Shown here: positions 10,965 through 21,608 of the stretch, in pieces
Numbering within the stretch: the stretch's first letter is position 1
Layout: each line of letters starts with the position of its first letter
NCBI GenBank assembly: GCA_030220185.1
Contig: JASPKZ010004953.1
Coordinates: forward strand, 372,001-436,000
DNA length: 64,000 nt
Reading direction: 5' to 3'
Origin: Diploptera punctata
Taxonomy: Eukaryota > Arthropoda > Insecta > Blattodea > Blaberidae
Notes under the pieces: model-generated
Database searches by the model: none
Told to the model about the DNA's origin: nothing
The model's input: the letters and a program-made list of their open reading frames with translations, nothing else
Position numbers and translations under genes: made by a program

Positions 10965-11860
10965 CTGTACGATAAACCTAGCGAAGATGGTCTTGATCTT
11001 TCCATCGATGTTTTGGTCTTCCTTGGTCCCTATGTCCAGTTGGGGTATATTGGTATGCCAATTTTGGAAGTCTATTTCTTGCCATTCTCCTCAGATGATT
11101 TTTCCATTCTTGTTGGTATCTTTGTATATCTTCATTTAAACTTGTTACTCCAAGTTTTCCTCTGATAATAGTGTTCCTTTGGTGATCCAGTCTATTAACT
11201 CCTAACAATGACCGTAAGAAGCGAATTTGGCTTACTTGAAGTTTATGAGAGTTTCTTTTATTTAAAATCCAAATTTCACTTCCGTATTTTAGAGCAGCTT
11301 TTGATGTGATGTTATGTAATCTTAGTTTTGTCTCTGTCCTCATCTGTTTACCAAAATGTCTTCGTATTACCCCATTCATTTTATTATATTTTTGTAATTT
11401 TGAATCAATGTCACTCTTATACTCTGCAAATACACTTCCTAAGTAAGAGAAATCTGACACTTGTTCTATAATTTTTCCATCAATCTCAATTTTCACCTGT
11501 TGTATGTTTTTTCCACACATTGCCATTGTTTTGGATTTTTAAGTGGAAATTTTTATATTATATTTGCTGGCAATTTGAATAATTGATACGCTCCTATTTG
11601 TAAGCTATCTTCGGAATCTGATAATATTATTTGATCATCAGCATATAATATTGTTTGAATGATTTTATTCCTAGTTATTGAAATTCCACTATTTACTGTT
11701 TGTTTCCATTCTTGCACTATTCTGTTAATATATATATTAAATAAGAGAATTAAATTAAAGAATCTTATGCCTGAATAAAGAGGCCTCTAATATCTTAATT
11801 GCCTACTAGATGTCTCTTTAGGTCCATATGTTGACCACATACTATTCATGACATCTTTAC
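10965..11860 (-). mobile_element. Non-LTR retrotransposon RT fragment with YADD box
   Basis: Minus strand. The RT catalytic motif reads YADDQIILSD at about 11616-11645. After a frame break comes a 182-residue stretch, 10978-11526, with FSYLGSVFAEYKSD, ALKYGSEIWILN and the C-terminal HLRRMARNRLPKLAYQYTP and GRPKHRW signatures. It is a different family from the copies at 498 and 8083. Truncated and frame-broken. Confidence 0.82.
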
Positions 11861-11937
11861 AGAAATAAGTATAATTAATTAATAATTAAGTTATGTAGTA
11901 GGAAGTAACAACTCAGATTAATAATTTATTAATAATT

Positions 11938-12440
11938 AAGTTATGTAGATAGGAAATAACACTATGAGGTTTTTTAATATTGTTTATTTTTTTCTTGCAC
12001 TCACCTCATACTTCATAACTCCTCGCAGACCCGGGTTTCGTCACATCATTTGTGACATTCTCAATGCTGTGTCACATTCACAACTGATGTCCAACGGCCT
12101 TCTATCCTGTAGACTGACCTCAGCGCCATCTGATGGCTGACCGACGAACTTTCGAATCAATCCCCTCTCCTTATAACTGGGTATTTCAAAATTCATAGTT
12201 GTGTTTTCATTCTTGCATGTGTAATTTTTTCCCAAATTGTGACTTCTTTCGGTTTTTCCAATTGTTTAAGTAATTTTGTTTTGGTTTCTATTCTATGTTT
12301 TTCTGACCAGGCATGTGCAGCTATTGCAGATTTTTCTGTTTCTCCATTTTTAACATTTCTGAGGTGTTCCTTTAATCTTTATTTAAATTCCTTTTGTTTT
12401 CCTATGTATATCCTTTCACAAACTTTACCGCCAAAAATCG
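11938..12440 (-). mobile_element. Penelope-like copy, left arm of inverted dimer
   Basis: Starts with the family end ggaaataacactatgagg, then a minus-oriented hammerhead and the C-terminal part of the GIY-YIG endonuclease (NYTCKNENTTMNFEIP, with the upstream part in another frame). It meets the plus-oriented arm at about 12437. This subfamily carries the U3-A8 hammerhead variant. Confidence 0.8.
12025..12067 (-). ncRNA. Hammerhead ribozyme-like motif, U3-A8 variant
   Basis: Minus strand: stem I GCA/TGC, core TTGAGAA (12058-12064) where CTGANGA is canonical, stem II GTCAC/GTGAC, GAAA at 12036-12039, palindromic stem III CCCGGG and cleavage triplet GTC. Positions 3 and 8 have changed together (C-G to U-A). 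The call rests on the intact remaining secondary structure and on seven further copies. Confidence 0.65.
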
Positions 12441-12910
12441 GGAATTTATCAAATTAATTGTAACGATTGTGAAAGGATATACATAGAAAACACAAAAAGG
12501 AATTTAAATATAAGATTAAAGGAACACCTCAGAAATGTTAAAAATGGAGAAACAGAAAAATCTGCAATAGCTGCACATGCCTGGTCAGAAACACAGAATA
12601 GAAAACCAAAACAAAATTACTTAAACAATTGGAAAAACCAAAGGAACTCACAATTTGGGAAAAAATTTACATATGCAAGAATAAAAACATAACTATGAAT
12701 TTTGAAATATCCGGTGATAAGGAGAGGGGATTGATTCGGAAGTTCGTCGGTCAGCCATCAGATGGTGCGGAGGTCAGTCTACAGGAGAGGAGGCCGTTGG
12801 ATGTCAGTTGTGAATGTGATACAGTATTGAGAATATCACAAATGCAGTGAACAAACCCGGGTTTGCAAGGGAGTTAAGAAGTATGAGGTGAGTCAGAAAC
12901 AACTCAACAT
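12441..12910 (+). mobile_element. Penelope-like copy, right arm of inverted dimer
   Basis: Plus strand: IGNLSN/GIYQINCNDCERIYI-type start, then RNLNIRLKEHLRNVKNGETEKS and an out-of-frame continuation ELTIWEKIYICKNKN..MNFEI. It is the GIY-YIG endonuclease of a Penelope-like element, broken by a one-base insertion near 12590. Ends with the hammerhead at 12824-12866 and the tail gtatgaggtgagtc. Confidence 0.82.
12824..12866 (+). ncRNA. Hammerhead ribozyme-like motif, U3-A8 variant
   Basis: TTGAGAA at 12827-12833, weak stem II ATCAC/GTGAA, ACAAA in the GAAA position, stem III CCCGGG and GTT. Stem I GTA/TGC keeps pairing through a wobble. This is one of the more damaged copies. Confidence 0.5.
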
Positions 12911-12959
12911 AAAATAAAAAAAAGATAATAGTATATTACGATGTGAGGTTGGGAAGTGG

Positions 12960-13680
12960 AATTTAGAGAATCGAGGAAAATGTTTAAAAACTGAGTGATA
13001 GCGAGGTTTTTAATTTCTGAGATTCTGTGAAACACTTTTCAAACATGCGTTGTACATTATTTTTTGCACGATGGTGTTTTCAAAATAATAGTAAAATAAT
13101 AATAATATCTATGTTGGAAATATTTGCTTTCATTATAAATTATTGACTAACATTAACAGTGTGGGCAAAGTTTATTAGTTGAAACAATAGGAGGCTGTGA
13201 GACCAATTTAGTGATAAAATGGCAGCAAGTACGTATTTATGTTTTATATTGTTTCAAATAATGTTCAGTTCATTTAAAATGCAGTGATTTGTTTCGTATA
13301 ATTTATATTAACATTACCTTATGGATATTTTTTGTATATACACTGTATCTAATAGGCCTATACATAGAGGGCAGTGGTTTTACTTCCCACATATGTGTTT
13401 GTAATATGTAATAATATTACAGTACAGTTATTTAGGCTGGCAACCCCGAAATGTAGTTAAGTTGAACTTTCAATTATGGTCACCATTGTTGTAAATACGA
13501 GAAAACGCACTATCACGCAAAAAATAAGTTACAGAAATATTTGTCACACTTATTAATTTGAGATTTCATAGTTTTAATCTTAATAATTATGATCATTTAT
13601 TTCACTTCGATAAGTTACTGACTGAATGAAGAAAGTCATCAGTTTTTTTAAACATATTGTTGTTATTGTAAATCAATGGT
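12960..13680. other. Intron DNA, nothing recognised
   Basis: AT-rich DNA of the ZNFX1-like intron without an ORF, tRNA-like fold or repeat that I can name. Confidence 0.4.
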
Positions 13681-13694
13681 AAAGAGAAAATTTT

Positions 13695-13768
13695 TGCCTG
13701 AACCGGGAATCGAACCCCGAACCTTTAGCTTTCCGTTCTAATGCTCAGACCACCGAGCTAATCCAGGC
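13695..13768 (-). mobile_element. tRNA-Ser-like repeat, diverged
   Basis: Minus strand GCCTGGATTAGCTCGG..., anticodon loop ACGGAAA (GGA), B box GGTTCGATTCCC. Flanked by taaagagaaaattttt, the same 3' flank as the other copies. A mismatch in the anticodon stem argues against function. Confidence 0.55.
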
Positions 13769-13959
13769 TTCATTCCCATCCAAGCAAGAATCCTTCCTTT
13801 ACCTTTACTCTACTGGCCCCACATTCAATTGCAATGAATCATCATTCACAAATACACAATGAATGGCTTCTACCTGATTTACAATAATTTAATTGTGTTT
13901 ATTAATTTACTTATTTCTATCATAGTAATAGCTTTAGCTTCCCAATATTAATTTAATAT

Positions 13960-14845
13960 TGTTGTTGTTTTGAAATGCTGGGCCTTGGCAATGAAGCCAT
14001 TAGCGTTCTTGCTCTCCAATATTTCTCTATGGTGGATCCAACAGGTAATACTTCACAGGTTTGTAGGTGTTCTTCATTCATTTCTTCGTCTTTGTTGCAT
14101 AGAGGACAATTTGGATTTGTGTAGATTCCTATTTTATATAAATGTTTGGCCAAATAGTCATGTTCTGTAAGCAGTCTAAATTTTGCTACTATAGTTTTAC
14201 GTGGAATTTCTGGAATAATATCTGGCTTCTTTACTAAAATATTCCATTTTTTGTCTTTGGCTTTATTACGTAGCTCTTGGTTTTGTTTGATTTTATATTT
14301 GTTTTTAATTATTCTTTTTATGGATGCGAAAGGTAAGCTTTTAGTAGTATTCTGAATTAAATTGGAGCCTTTTTTGGCAAGAAAATCAGCAGTCTCATTT
14401 CCAGCAATTCAACAATGTGGCAGGTATCCATTGCAATTGAATTCTTTTCTGTAGTTTTTGGAGTTGTTGAATCATTTTGTAGCACTCTTTAATTTGTATT
14501 GATTTCATTTTGTGTGAATTTATTGCATATATTGCTGCCTTAGAATCAGAGAGTATGACAGCATTTTGAAATTTATTTATTCTGTAAAGTAATTGTTGGA
14601 ATGAAATATGAATAGCCGTTACTTCCGCATCAAAATTTGTTGCGTGGTATCCTGCTGGTTGGTAAAATGAAAATAATGCACATGTAATTCCTGATCCTGA
14701 GTTGTTATCAATAGTAGATCCATCTGTGTAGACATGTAACCATTCTTCTGGTGGATATCTCTTATTCACAGCTTCTAATGCTAGAGCTTTTAGTACAGGT
14801 GTGGGAGTTTTAGATTTTGTAAGTTTTTTTAAACATTTAGATTGT
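13960..14845 (-). mobile_element. Non-LTR retrotransposon RNase H domain (minus)
   Basis: The minus strand encodes an RNase HI-like domain with WLHVYTDGS (first Asp), AEVTAIHISF (Glu), VILSDSKAAI (Asp) and QLQWIPA. After a frame break comes the C-terminal zinc-knuckle-like CPLCNKDEEMNEEHLQTC. This arrangement occurs in I/Jockey/R1-type non-LTR elements. It is nearly identical to the plus-strand fragment at 35391-35945. Confidence 0.82.
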
Positions 14846-14867
14846 TAAAATCTGTAAATACGTAGAA

Positions 14868-15563
14868 ATGCATTATATAATGGAAATGGACAGCTAATGA
14901 CAAATGAGGGAAATTTTGAGGAAATGGCTGAATTCAAATACCTAGGAACAATAATCACAAATAGGAATGAGATGCAGAAAGAAATTAAACATAGGTTCAA
15001 TTCTGGAAATGCGTGCTATTACGCATTGCAGAGACTCTTGATGTCCCAACTCCTTTCAAAAAAATGTTAAACTGAAAATATATAAAACTATTATTCTACC
15101 AGTTATATTATATGGGTGCGAAACATGGACTCTTACTTTAAGGGAGGAAAGGAGATTACAAGTATTTGAGAATAAAGTTCTTAGGACAATTTTTGGACCA
15201 AAGAGAAATGAATAGACAGGTGAATGGAGAAGACTACATAACAATGAACTACATGGTCTTGATAGGAAGCAAGATATAATAAGAACATTAAGTCTCGTAG
15301 ACTGCGATGTGCAGGACATGTTGCACGTATGGGGAAGGAAAGACTTGCATGGAAACTTCTTGTAGGAAAGCCAGAGGGAAAACGCCCAGTTGGTAGACCA
15401 AGAATGAGGTGGGAGAATAACATTAACTATGATTTGAGGGAAGTAGATTATACAGGGAATGATTGGAAAGCATTAGCTCAGGATAGGGATGTATGGAGAG
15501 CTTATGTCTGCACGGCCATGAACCTACGGGTTCGATAGTGCCAGTGAGTGAGTAAGTAAGTAA
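14868..15563 (+). mobile_element. Non-LTR retrotransposon 3' tail (copy 3)
   Basis: Plus-strand copy of the family at 498-1260. It extends to the real C-terminus: GKERLAWKLLVGKPEGKRP, VGRPRMRWENNINYDLREV and AYVCTAMNLRVR with stop at 15536-15538. It ends in (GTAA/GTGA)n at about 15542-15562. Frame breaks at about 15060 and 15300 kill it. Confidence 0.85.
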
Positions 15564-15792
15564 AATGTGTAAATAGTCAGAAACACACAAACTCCAATTG
15601 ATGACATTTACCTTAGAACAAGATTCAGAAGATCTTTCTTTGTAAAATCATATACTAATATACAGGGTACAGCATAAGCCAGTTAACCAAAAATGAAAGT
15701 ATATTATTTTTTGTAGCTTACAACATCTATAAAAAAAACTACCAAAATTGTTCAAAGTAACCTCAATTGTTGTTTATGACATCATCATAGTA

Positions 15793-16420
15793 CATTCACG
15801 AATTTAGGCCATTTGTTGACCTGTTTCGGCCTCAAGAGAAACAGCATCCAGAAGTCTTTTGAGTGGACGTCCTGGTCTTCTTCTTCCTGCAGGTTGATAT
15901 CTTAACATTTGTTTGGGTATTCTGTGATCTTCCATTCGATGAACATGTTGTATCCATCTTGACTTATAATCAGAAATTTTGTTTTCTAAAGATTCCATGT
16001 GTAATTCTTCTAAGAAGTCTTCATTTTTCTTTGTGATCTAGTAGTGTGTATCCTGCAGTCCTCCGAAGATATCTCATTTCAGCAGATCTAAGTCTCTGTA
16101 TATCCTTTTGTTTCAACGTCCATACTTCGCTACCATACAAAAGAGTTGGAAGAGCCAGTGTTTTATACACTTTTAATCTTGAATGCTTTTGGACTAATTG
16201 TGGCTTGAAGATAGAATTTTTTAACTCTAAAATTCATAGAATTTTTTAACTCTAAAATTCTTAAAAATTTAGATATTTTTGCATTTACATCCTTTTCTTC
16301 TTCATATGTGATATTGCATCCTAGATATGTAAAATTATTCACCTGCTCCAAAATTTTATTGTCCAGTACAATTTTACTTCTGACTGGATCTACACCTTGA
16401 AATTTAAATATTTATGACAT
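15793..16420 (-). mobile_element. Non-LTR retrotransposon RT C-terminal fragment
   Basis: The minus strand encodes VNNFTYLGCNITYEEEKDVN, then in another frame SRWIQHVHRMEDHRIPKQML and GRRRPGRPLKR. This is a third, different non-LTR family. A 30-bp duplication at 16205-16260 interrupts the frame. Confidence 0.75.
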
Positions 16421-16675
16421 CATTTTAACACTGATTTGCAGATATTATCACACAATTTCCCATTAATACCAAAAGTATTTTTAATTTCCTGTTCAATGAA
16501 ATCTTGTAAATGTTGCAAGTTTAGTAATTTTGTTATTGAAAACTTTGTCCTTCAAAATTCCCCACATTGAAAAATCACATCAAGTTAGGTCTGGTGATGT
16601 AGGTGACCATGCTTTCCAATCCATTCTTCAAAATGGTCACACAAAAAGTAAAAATAAGTAATGTGAAGTTTGTAT
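16420..16675. mobile_element. Possible Tc1/mariner-derived scrap
   Basis: Phrases such as aatttccc..caatgaaatcttg and gtctggtgatgtaggtgaccatgc resemble reversed transposase text (SPDL...-like), but no continuous frame is seen. Low-confidence call. Confidence 0.2.
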
Positions 16676-16678
16676 AAT

Positions 16679-17213
16679 GTTTGATTTTTTCCAAATTGAA
16701 AGTTTTCTTTTCTAAAATTTTTTGGTGTTGGTTATTGTTGTTTTTAACCATTTTCTGGACAAATTTTGGAGTGATATTCTTTTCTAAACATTTGTTAATG
16801 AATTTGATATCTGCAGCTCTTTTGTTTCTAAGTTATTTTAATTTCAAGTATCTTTTGATTACTATTTTAGTTTTCGAAAAATGTTCGTTGAAATGTTGTA
16901 TTTTTGAAGCCGCCATCTTGTTTCAGTTGTTTACGTTATTCTTGTTTTCCCATGACTTGATAGCCAACTTTATTAAGTTATGTAGATATGTTATTGAATT
17001 TGATATCTGCAGCTCATTTGTTTCTAAGTTCTTTTAATTTCAAGTATCTTTTGATTTCTATTTTAGTTTTCGAAAAATGTTCGTTAAAATGTTGTATTTT
17101 TGTGTTTAGAAAAGAATATCACTCCAAAATTTGTCCGGAAAATGGTTAAAAACAACAATAACCAACACCAAAAAATTTTAGAAAAGAAAACTCTCAATTT
17201 GGAAACAATCAAA
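16679..17213. repeat. Foldback element with 110-bp inverted arms
   Basis: Arms 16679-16791 and 17103-17213 are nearly perfect inverted repeats (shared block aacaacaataaccaacacc). The interior holds two direct copies of about 105 bp, at 16800 and 16995, offset 195 bp. No ORF. It may be a foldback or a rearranged Penelope-like end. Confidence 0.7.
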
Positions 17214-17264
17214 CATTTTACAACCATAAGTAAGATCTACATAACGTGAAGTTTATTTAACTTT

Positions 17265-17800
17265 TATAGGAATTAATCACTATGAGGTTTAATTTATGGT
17301 GAAATTAAATGTTTTGTACCTCTCCTCATATAAATCTTTTAAGTAGATCGCAATTTCGAGACCATAAAGGTCTCATCTTCAGTACTTCTTTGGCGACTGA
17401 TGTTATGTCGATCGGAAGAAACTCTTCTTCTTCCCTCTGTTGGTGGACCGATGAACCTCTGCATCAGGTCAATTTTTGGGAATTTCAAAGTTCATAAGTT
17501 TTCCTTTGTTTTTCTGAATGTGGATCTTTTCCCAAACCATGAGTTCCTTTTGTTTGTCTGTTTGTTTAATTAGACTGGCTTTTGATTAAATTTATTTTTT
17601 TTTGGACCAAGCATGAGCAGCTACTGCTGTCTTTTCCACTTTTCCATTTTTGATGTTTCTAAGATGTTCTTTCACCCTTGTTTTCAAATTTCTTTTCATT
17701 TTGCCAATATAAATTTTGTCACAATCCCTGCATTTGATCTCAAAATCGCGATCTACTTAGAAGATTTATATGAGGAGAGGTAAGAAACGTTTCATTTCAC
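17265..17800. mobile_element. Penelope-like inverted copy with a well-formed hammerhead
   Basis: The minus-oriented part (17265-17730) has the family end, a hammerhead, the WEKI-type C-terminus in broken frames and the KEHLRNIKNGKVEK-like region. A short plus-oriented tail (17731-17800) repeats the terminal tcgcgatctacttagaag and gaggagagg blocks. Confidence 0.78.
17341..17387 (-). ncRNA. Type I hammerhead ribozyme motif
   Basis: Minus strand, 5' to 3': stem I AAGTA (17387-17383), core CTGAAGA (17382-17376), T, stem II GAGACC / TTTAT loop / GGTCTC, GAAA (17357-17354), minimal stem III, cleavage triplet ATC (17348-17346), and the stem I partner TACTT (17345-17341). All core bases are canonical and stem I pairs perfectly over 5 bp, so this is the clearest self-cleaving candidate in the window. 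Confidence 0.85.
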
Positions 17801-18120
17801 CATAACATGAAGTTGTTTATAGACACAATACTGGACAAGATATATTCCCTAGTTAGCAAGTTACCTCAACCAATAGTTTTTGAAATTATATTCTTGAAGA
17901 TCCCGTATTGAAACCCCAGTTTCAACCAATCTGATTTTTTCCCTTGCAACCATGTGCAGTGGTTACCTGGCTTATGCCACACCCCTAATATTGAAAGCAA
18001 AATTAGTTACAGAAATATTTCTTACACATTAAGTTATGTAGGTAGGAAATAACACTATGAGGTTTATTTTAATATTGTTTAGTTGTTTCTTGACTCACCT
18101 CATACTTCTTAACTCCCAAG

Positions 18121-18163
18121 CAGACTCGAGTTTCTTCACTTCATTTGTGGACATTCTCAATGC
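18121..18163 (-). ncRNA. Hammerhead ribozyme-like motif, U3-A8 variant
   Basis: Minus strand: GCA, TTGAGAA (18154-18160), stem II GTC.CAC/GTGA, GAAA, stem III CTCGAG, GTC, then TG. One extra C in stem II. Same layout as at 12025-12067. Confidence 0.55.
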
Positions 18164-18718
18164 TGTATTACATTTCACAACTAATGTCCAATGGCCTCCT
18201 CTTCTGCAGACTGACCTGCACGCCATCTGATGGCCGACCAATGAACTTCCAAATCATTCCCTCTCCTTATCACCGAGTATTTCAAAATTCATAGTTGTGT
18301 TTTTATCTTGCATATGTAATTTTTTCCCCAAATTGTGAGATTCTTTGGTTTTTCCAATTGTTTAAGTAATTTTGTTTTGGTTTCTATTCTATGTTTTTCT
18401 GACCAGGCATGTGCAGCTATTGCAGATTTTTCTGTTTCTCCATTTTTAACATTTCTGAGGTGTTCCTTTAATCTTGTATTTAGATTCCTTTTTTGTTTCA
18501 TATGTATATCTTTTCACAATTTTTACAATTAATTTGATAAAAATTTACATATGCAAGAATAAAAACACAACTATGAATTTTGAAATACCTGGTGATAAGG
18601 AGAGGGGATTGATTTGGAAGTTCGTCAGTCAGCCATCAGATGGCGCAGAGGTGATCTGCAGGAGAGGAGTCCATTGGAAATCAGTTGTGAACGTAATACA
18701 GAGTTGTGAACGTAATAC

Positions 18719-18763
18719 AGCATTGAGAATGTCACAAATGAAGTGAAGAAAACTCGAGTCTGC
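18719..18763 (+). ncRNA. Hammerhead ribozyme-like motif, U3-A8 variant
   Basis: GCA, TTGAGAA (18723-18729), stem II TCAC/GTGA, GAAA, stem III CTCGAG, GTC, TGC (stem I partner). Points in the sense direction of the host gene. Confidence 0.6.
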
Positions 18764-18888
18764 TTGGGAGTTAAGAAGATGAGGTGAGTCAAGAAACAAC
18801 TAAGCAATATTTCTTACACATATTGATTTGAGATTTCATAGAAATTGTTTTACCTTAAAAACTACATAAGTTTTACATAAAGTTTCAG

Positions 18889-19042
18889 ACAAAGAAGAGT
18901 TGATGCATTTGTGCCAGAAACCATGTGAAACTATGCTTCTATGTGGACATCTCTGTAGCGGAAAATGCAATGAATGCAGCGAAAACTTGTTCCACCAAGT
19001 ATGTGAAAACATATGTAACAAGATTCTGATATGTGGACATAG
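18889..19042 (+). CDS. ZNFX1: ZNFX1-like protein, exon
   Basis: Acceptor agtttcag, donor gtaagt. In phase with the previous exon (one carried base completes GAC) it reads DKEELMHLCQKPC, LLCGHLCSGKCNEC and NICNKILICGH. These are consecutive NFX1-type fingers with the CGHxC-x3-C spacing. Exons B and C split a finger between ICGHR and CNYMC. The exon lies only about 90 bp downstream of a Penelope-like insertion. Confidence 0.88.
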
Positions 19043-19448
19043 GTAAGTCATTTTTTGAAAAACAATAGTAATTATTATAAATAATTCTAACTATGATTGA
19101 TGTATAGCTTAAGTTAGAGATTTGAAGATAATTAAATAATAAAAATAGAGCTTGACGACCCAAATTATTTAAGAAATTTTTATTTGCCAGATAGTACATA
19201 CTAGAATAATAGTAGAGAAATAATTTCAACAGTAATAAGAATAGGAAGACCAGGACAGGGATTACCCAGAAACACATGAAATAATGATATTGCACTTGCA
19301 AGAGAAATGATTGATAATATTGGTCTTGAATCACAGAGATATATGGTGAACAAAAATAAAATTTTAGACTCAGGACAATGTGAAACCTGGAGGGGGAGAA
19401 AACACACACATATACATATATATATATGGTATGATAAGAAAAATAAAT

Positions 19449-19518
19449 GCCTGGACGGTATTCAAACCCGGAACTCTGAGTCTGTACCTCAGCGTGTTAT
19501 CCATTACACCACCGGGCG
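19449..19518 (-). mobile_element. tRNA-like repeat
   Basis: Minus strand CGCCCGGTGGTGTAATGG, then B box GGTTTGAATACC: a tRNA-type head with A and B boxes. No target duplication found. It may be a SINE head or a tRNA pseudogene. Confidence 0.5.
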
Positions 19519-19560
19519 AATCCAATCCAAACACTTTTTTATTTCTTATATATGTATTAT

Positions 19561-19569
19561 ATTCTCCAT

Positions 19570-19597
<28 letters not shown>
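19561..19597. repeat. (TA)n microsatellite
   Basis: A run of alternating at that supplied the TA target of the adjacent mariner. Confidence 0.9.
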
Positions 19598-19600
<3 letters not shown>

Positions 19601-21247
19601 GGTGTATCAAAAAGGATGGCGCAAACTTACATGGTTGAAAGTACACGGATAATTGAAGCAACAATGCCCCAGTAAACATGGGTCCGCAAACGAGCCGTTT
19701 GCGAGATAATTACAAATGTAAGGTTACAAGCTGCCACTGAAGTCATTGTTTGTAACATTGTACGGTTTACTCCTTGCGCACTTGAAGCCATCCTATGTTC
19801 TTTGTTTACAAAACTGAACATTGCGCAGAGAGGTGGATTATAATCAAACCATACACGCAGAACGTACAGGACGGATACAGTACACAGTCTCAAAAAGTAT
19901 CAGTCTGTCTGAGGAGTGCCACTTGTGCTGTGTTGTAGTTACAATGGAACCTTACAGTAACGAAGAGTATGCGGATATGCATTTCATGTACGGTAGGGCT
20001 AATGGCAATGCACAGGAGGCTGCACGCTTGTACCAAGAAACATATCCTGATCGAAGACACCCCGAAACATCGTACATTTACAAGGGTCCATCAGCGCCTG
20101 AGAGAAAATGGGGGTTTTTGCACATGGCAGAGCAGTAGGTAGCCTGCTCGCATTACTCCTAAGGTTAAGGATATGGTGTGTGGAAGCAGTACAGCTCTCC
20201 CCAGGAATCTCGACGAGAAGAATTGCCACACAAGTGCCTGTACTAAGCCACAATGGTGTATGGAGAATTTACACCGCAATTTACTGTACCCTTAGCACCT
20301 CCAATGAGTTCAATGTCCTCAATGATGCGGACTTTGTTCCTAGAGTGATGTTTTGTCAGTGGGAGCAACAAACAGACTGTAGTCAACCCTCGTTTCACAT
20401 GTAACATTTTATTTACAGACGAAGTAGGATTCACATGTGATGATGTTTTTAATTATAATACACATTCTTGGTGTGAAATAAACCCACATGCTGTTCATGA
20501 GTCACCACATCAGCACCGTTTCTCACTGAATGTGTGGTTAGGGGTACTGGGTGATCATCTCATTCTTCCACAAAAACTTAATGGACGGAGCTACCTTAGG
20601 TTTCTGCGGCGTCATCTTCCAGAATTGCTTGATGATGTTCCCCTTCAGCAACGTCGGAGTTTGTGGTACATGCATGATGGAGCTCTGGCACATTTTTCTG
20701 CTGCTGTGAGATGGCATCTAACGTGCAGATATGGCCAAAGATGGATAGGATCTGTACCTTAGCCTCCAAGATCACCTGATCTAAATCCTTTGGATTTTTG
20801 TGTCTTGCGTCACCTCAAAATCGAAGTGTACAGCACACCCGTTAACACGGTTGAAGAGCAAAGTGTCGTACATGCTTGTCAAGAATTCAAAAATGATCCA
20901 GGGGTTTTCGAAAGAATTCAACATTGATTGCAGAGACGAGCACAGTATTGCATCCAAATGCAAGGAAAATACTTCAAACACCTCCTGTAACAGGTAACCC
21001 ATAAGTGCAGTGACATATGAAATGTGAACTAAATGAGATGAAAATTGATAGTAAGTCTAAATTCAAATTAATTTGTACTAACTAGGACGATATTTACAAT
21101 GAAGTCAGTGACGGCTTGTAACCATACATTCGTAATTATCTCGCAAACGGCTCATTTGCAGACCCATGTTTAGTGGGATATTGTTGATTCTATTACCGTG
21201 TACTTTCAACTGTGTAAGTTTTGCGCCATCCTTTTTGATACACCCTA
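19598..21247 (+). mobile_element. Mariner-family transposon with 125-bp TIRs
   Basis: Bounded by TA. The termini CAGGGTGTATCAAAAAGG and its inverse are the ends of inverted repeats that extend about 125 bp (to the gcgagataattac block). The single interior gene is a broken DUF4817-type transposase. Total 1650 bp, a typical size. The right end abuts a separate repeat at 21249. Confidence 0.92.
19944..20860 (+). pseudogene. Mariner transposase pseudogene
   Basis: Starts at ATG 19944 with MEPYSNEEYADMHFMYGR and the HTH stretch ANGNAQEAARLYQETYPD. It shifts frame near 20105, 20290 and 20400. The first catalytic Asp is in FTDEVGF (about 20416), the second in WYMHDGALAHF (about 20665) and the third in SPDLNPLDF (about 20775), about 33-34 residues after the second. 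A TAG at 20760-20762 stands where a WPPRSPD tryptophan is expected. Inactive. Confidence 0.85.
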
Positions 21248-21248
21248 T

Positions 21249-21510
21249 ATAAAGCCCTCAGGAGTCCCCCATCTAGGGGATATGTGGACAGCGACCACAA
21301 GGTACCCAAGCTGAGCTAAACATTGCTTCCACTTACTTGTGTTATCCTCCTTACTTCTATCTTTTCTGTATATAGCCTTTCTGGGCTAATTCTTGTTTTT
21401 TCAACTCTGATGGTATTAGAGCATGCGAGGCCTAGGAGATCTTCTTTCATTCTTTCTATTCATCTTACAATCTCGTGGGGCACTCACCTTGATAGGTGAG
21501 AAGAGTTAAC
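21249..21510 (+). mobile_element. Non-LTR 3' UTR-like repeat, copy 1
   Basis: Shares blocks (atctaggggatatgtgga, gcgaccacaaggt, agctgagc...acttgtgtt) in inverse orientation with 25345-25765. No coding sequence remains. I infer the 3' non-coding tail of a retroelement. Confidence 0.5.
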
Positions 21511-21564
21511 CTTGTTACTGACAAAATAAGCATAAGTATGCAATGGATTCATGCTACAGCTGTA

Positions 21565-21572
<8 letters not shown>

Positions 21573-21600
<28 letters not shown>
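21573..21600. repeat. (TA)n microsatellite
   Basis: Alternating ta run of about 28 bp. Confidence 0.9.
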
Positions 21601-21601
<1 letters not shown>

Positions 21602-21608
21602 AATGTGT

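Larger units (their letters stand above)
18030..18800. mobile_element. Penelope-like inverted dimer
   Basis: The minus arm (18030-about 18530) encodes RNLNTRLKEHLRNVKNGETE and SEKHRIETKTKLLKQLEKP. The plus arm (about 18535-18800) encodes ICKNKNTTMNFEIPGDKERG. U3-A8 hammerheads point outward at both ends. Left edge taggaaataacactatgagg. It lies just upstream of an exon of the ZNFX1-like gene. Confidence 0.82.

Noticed and set aside
18939..19409. 156-residue minus-strand ORF overlapping a host exon
   Set aside because: Antisense of the ZNFX1-like exon and intron; hydrophobic shadow frame with no motif.
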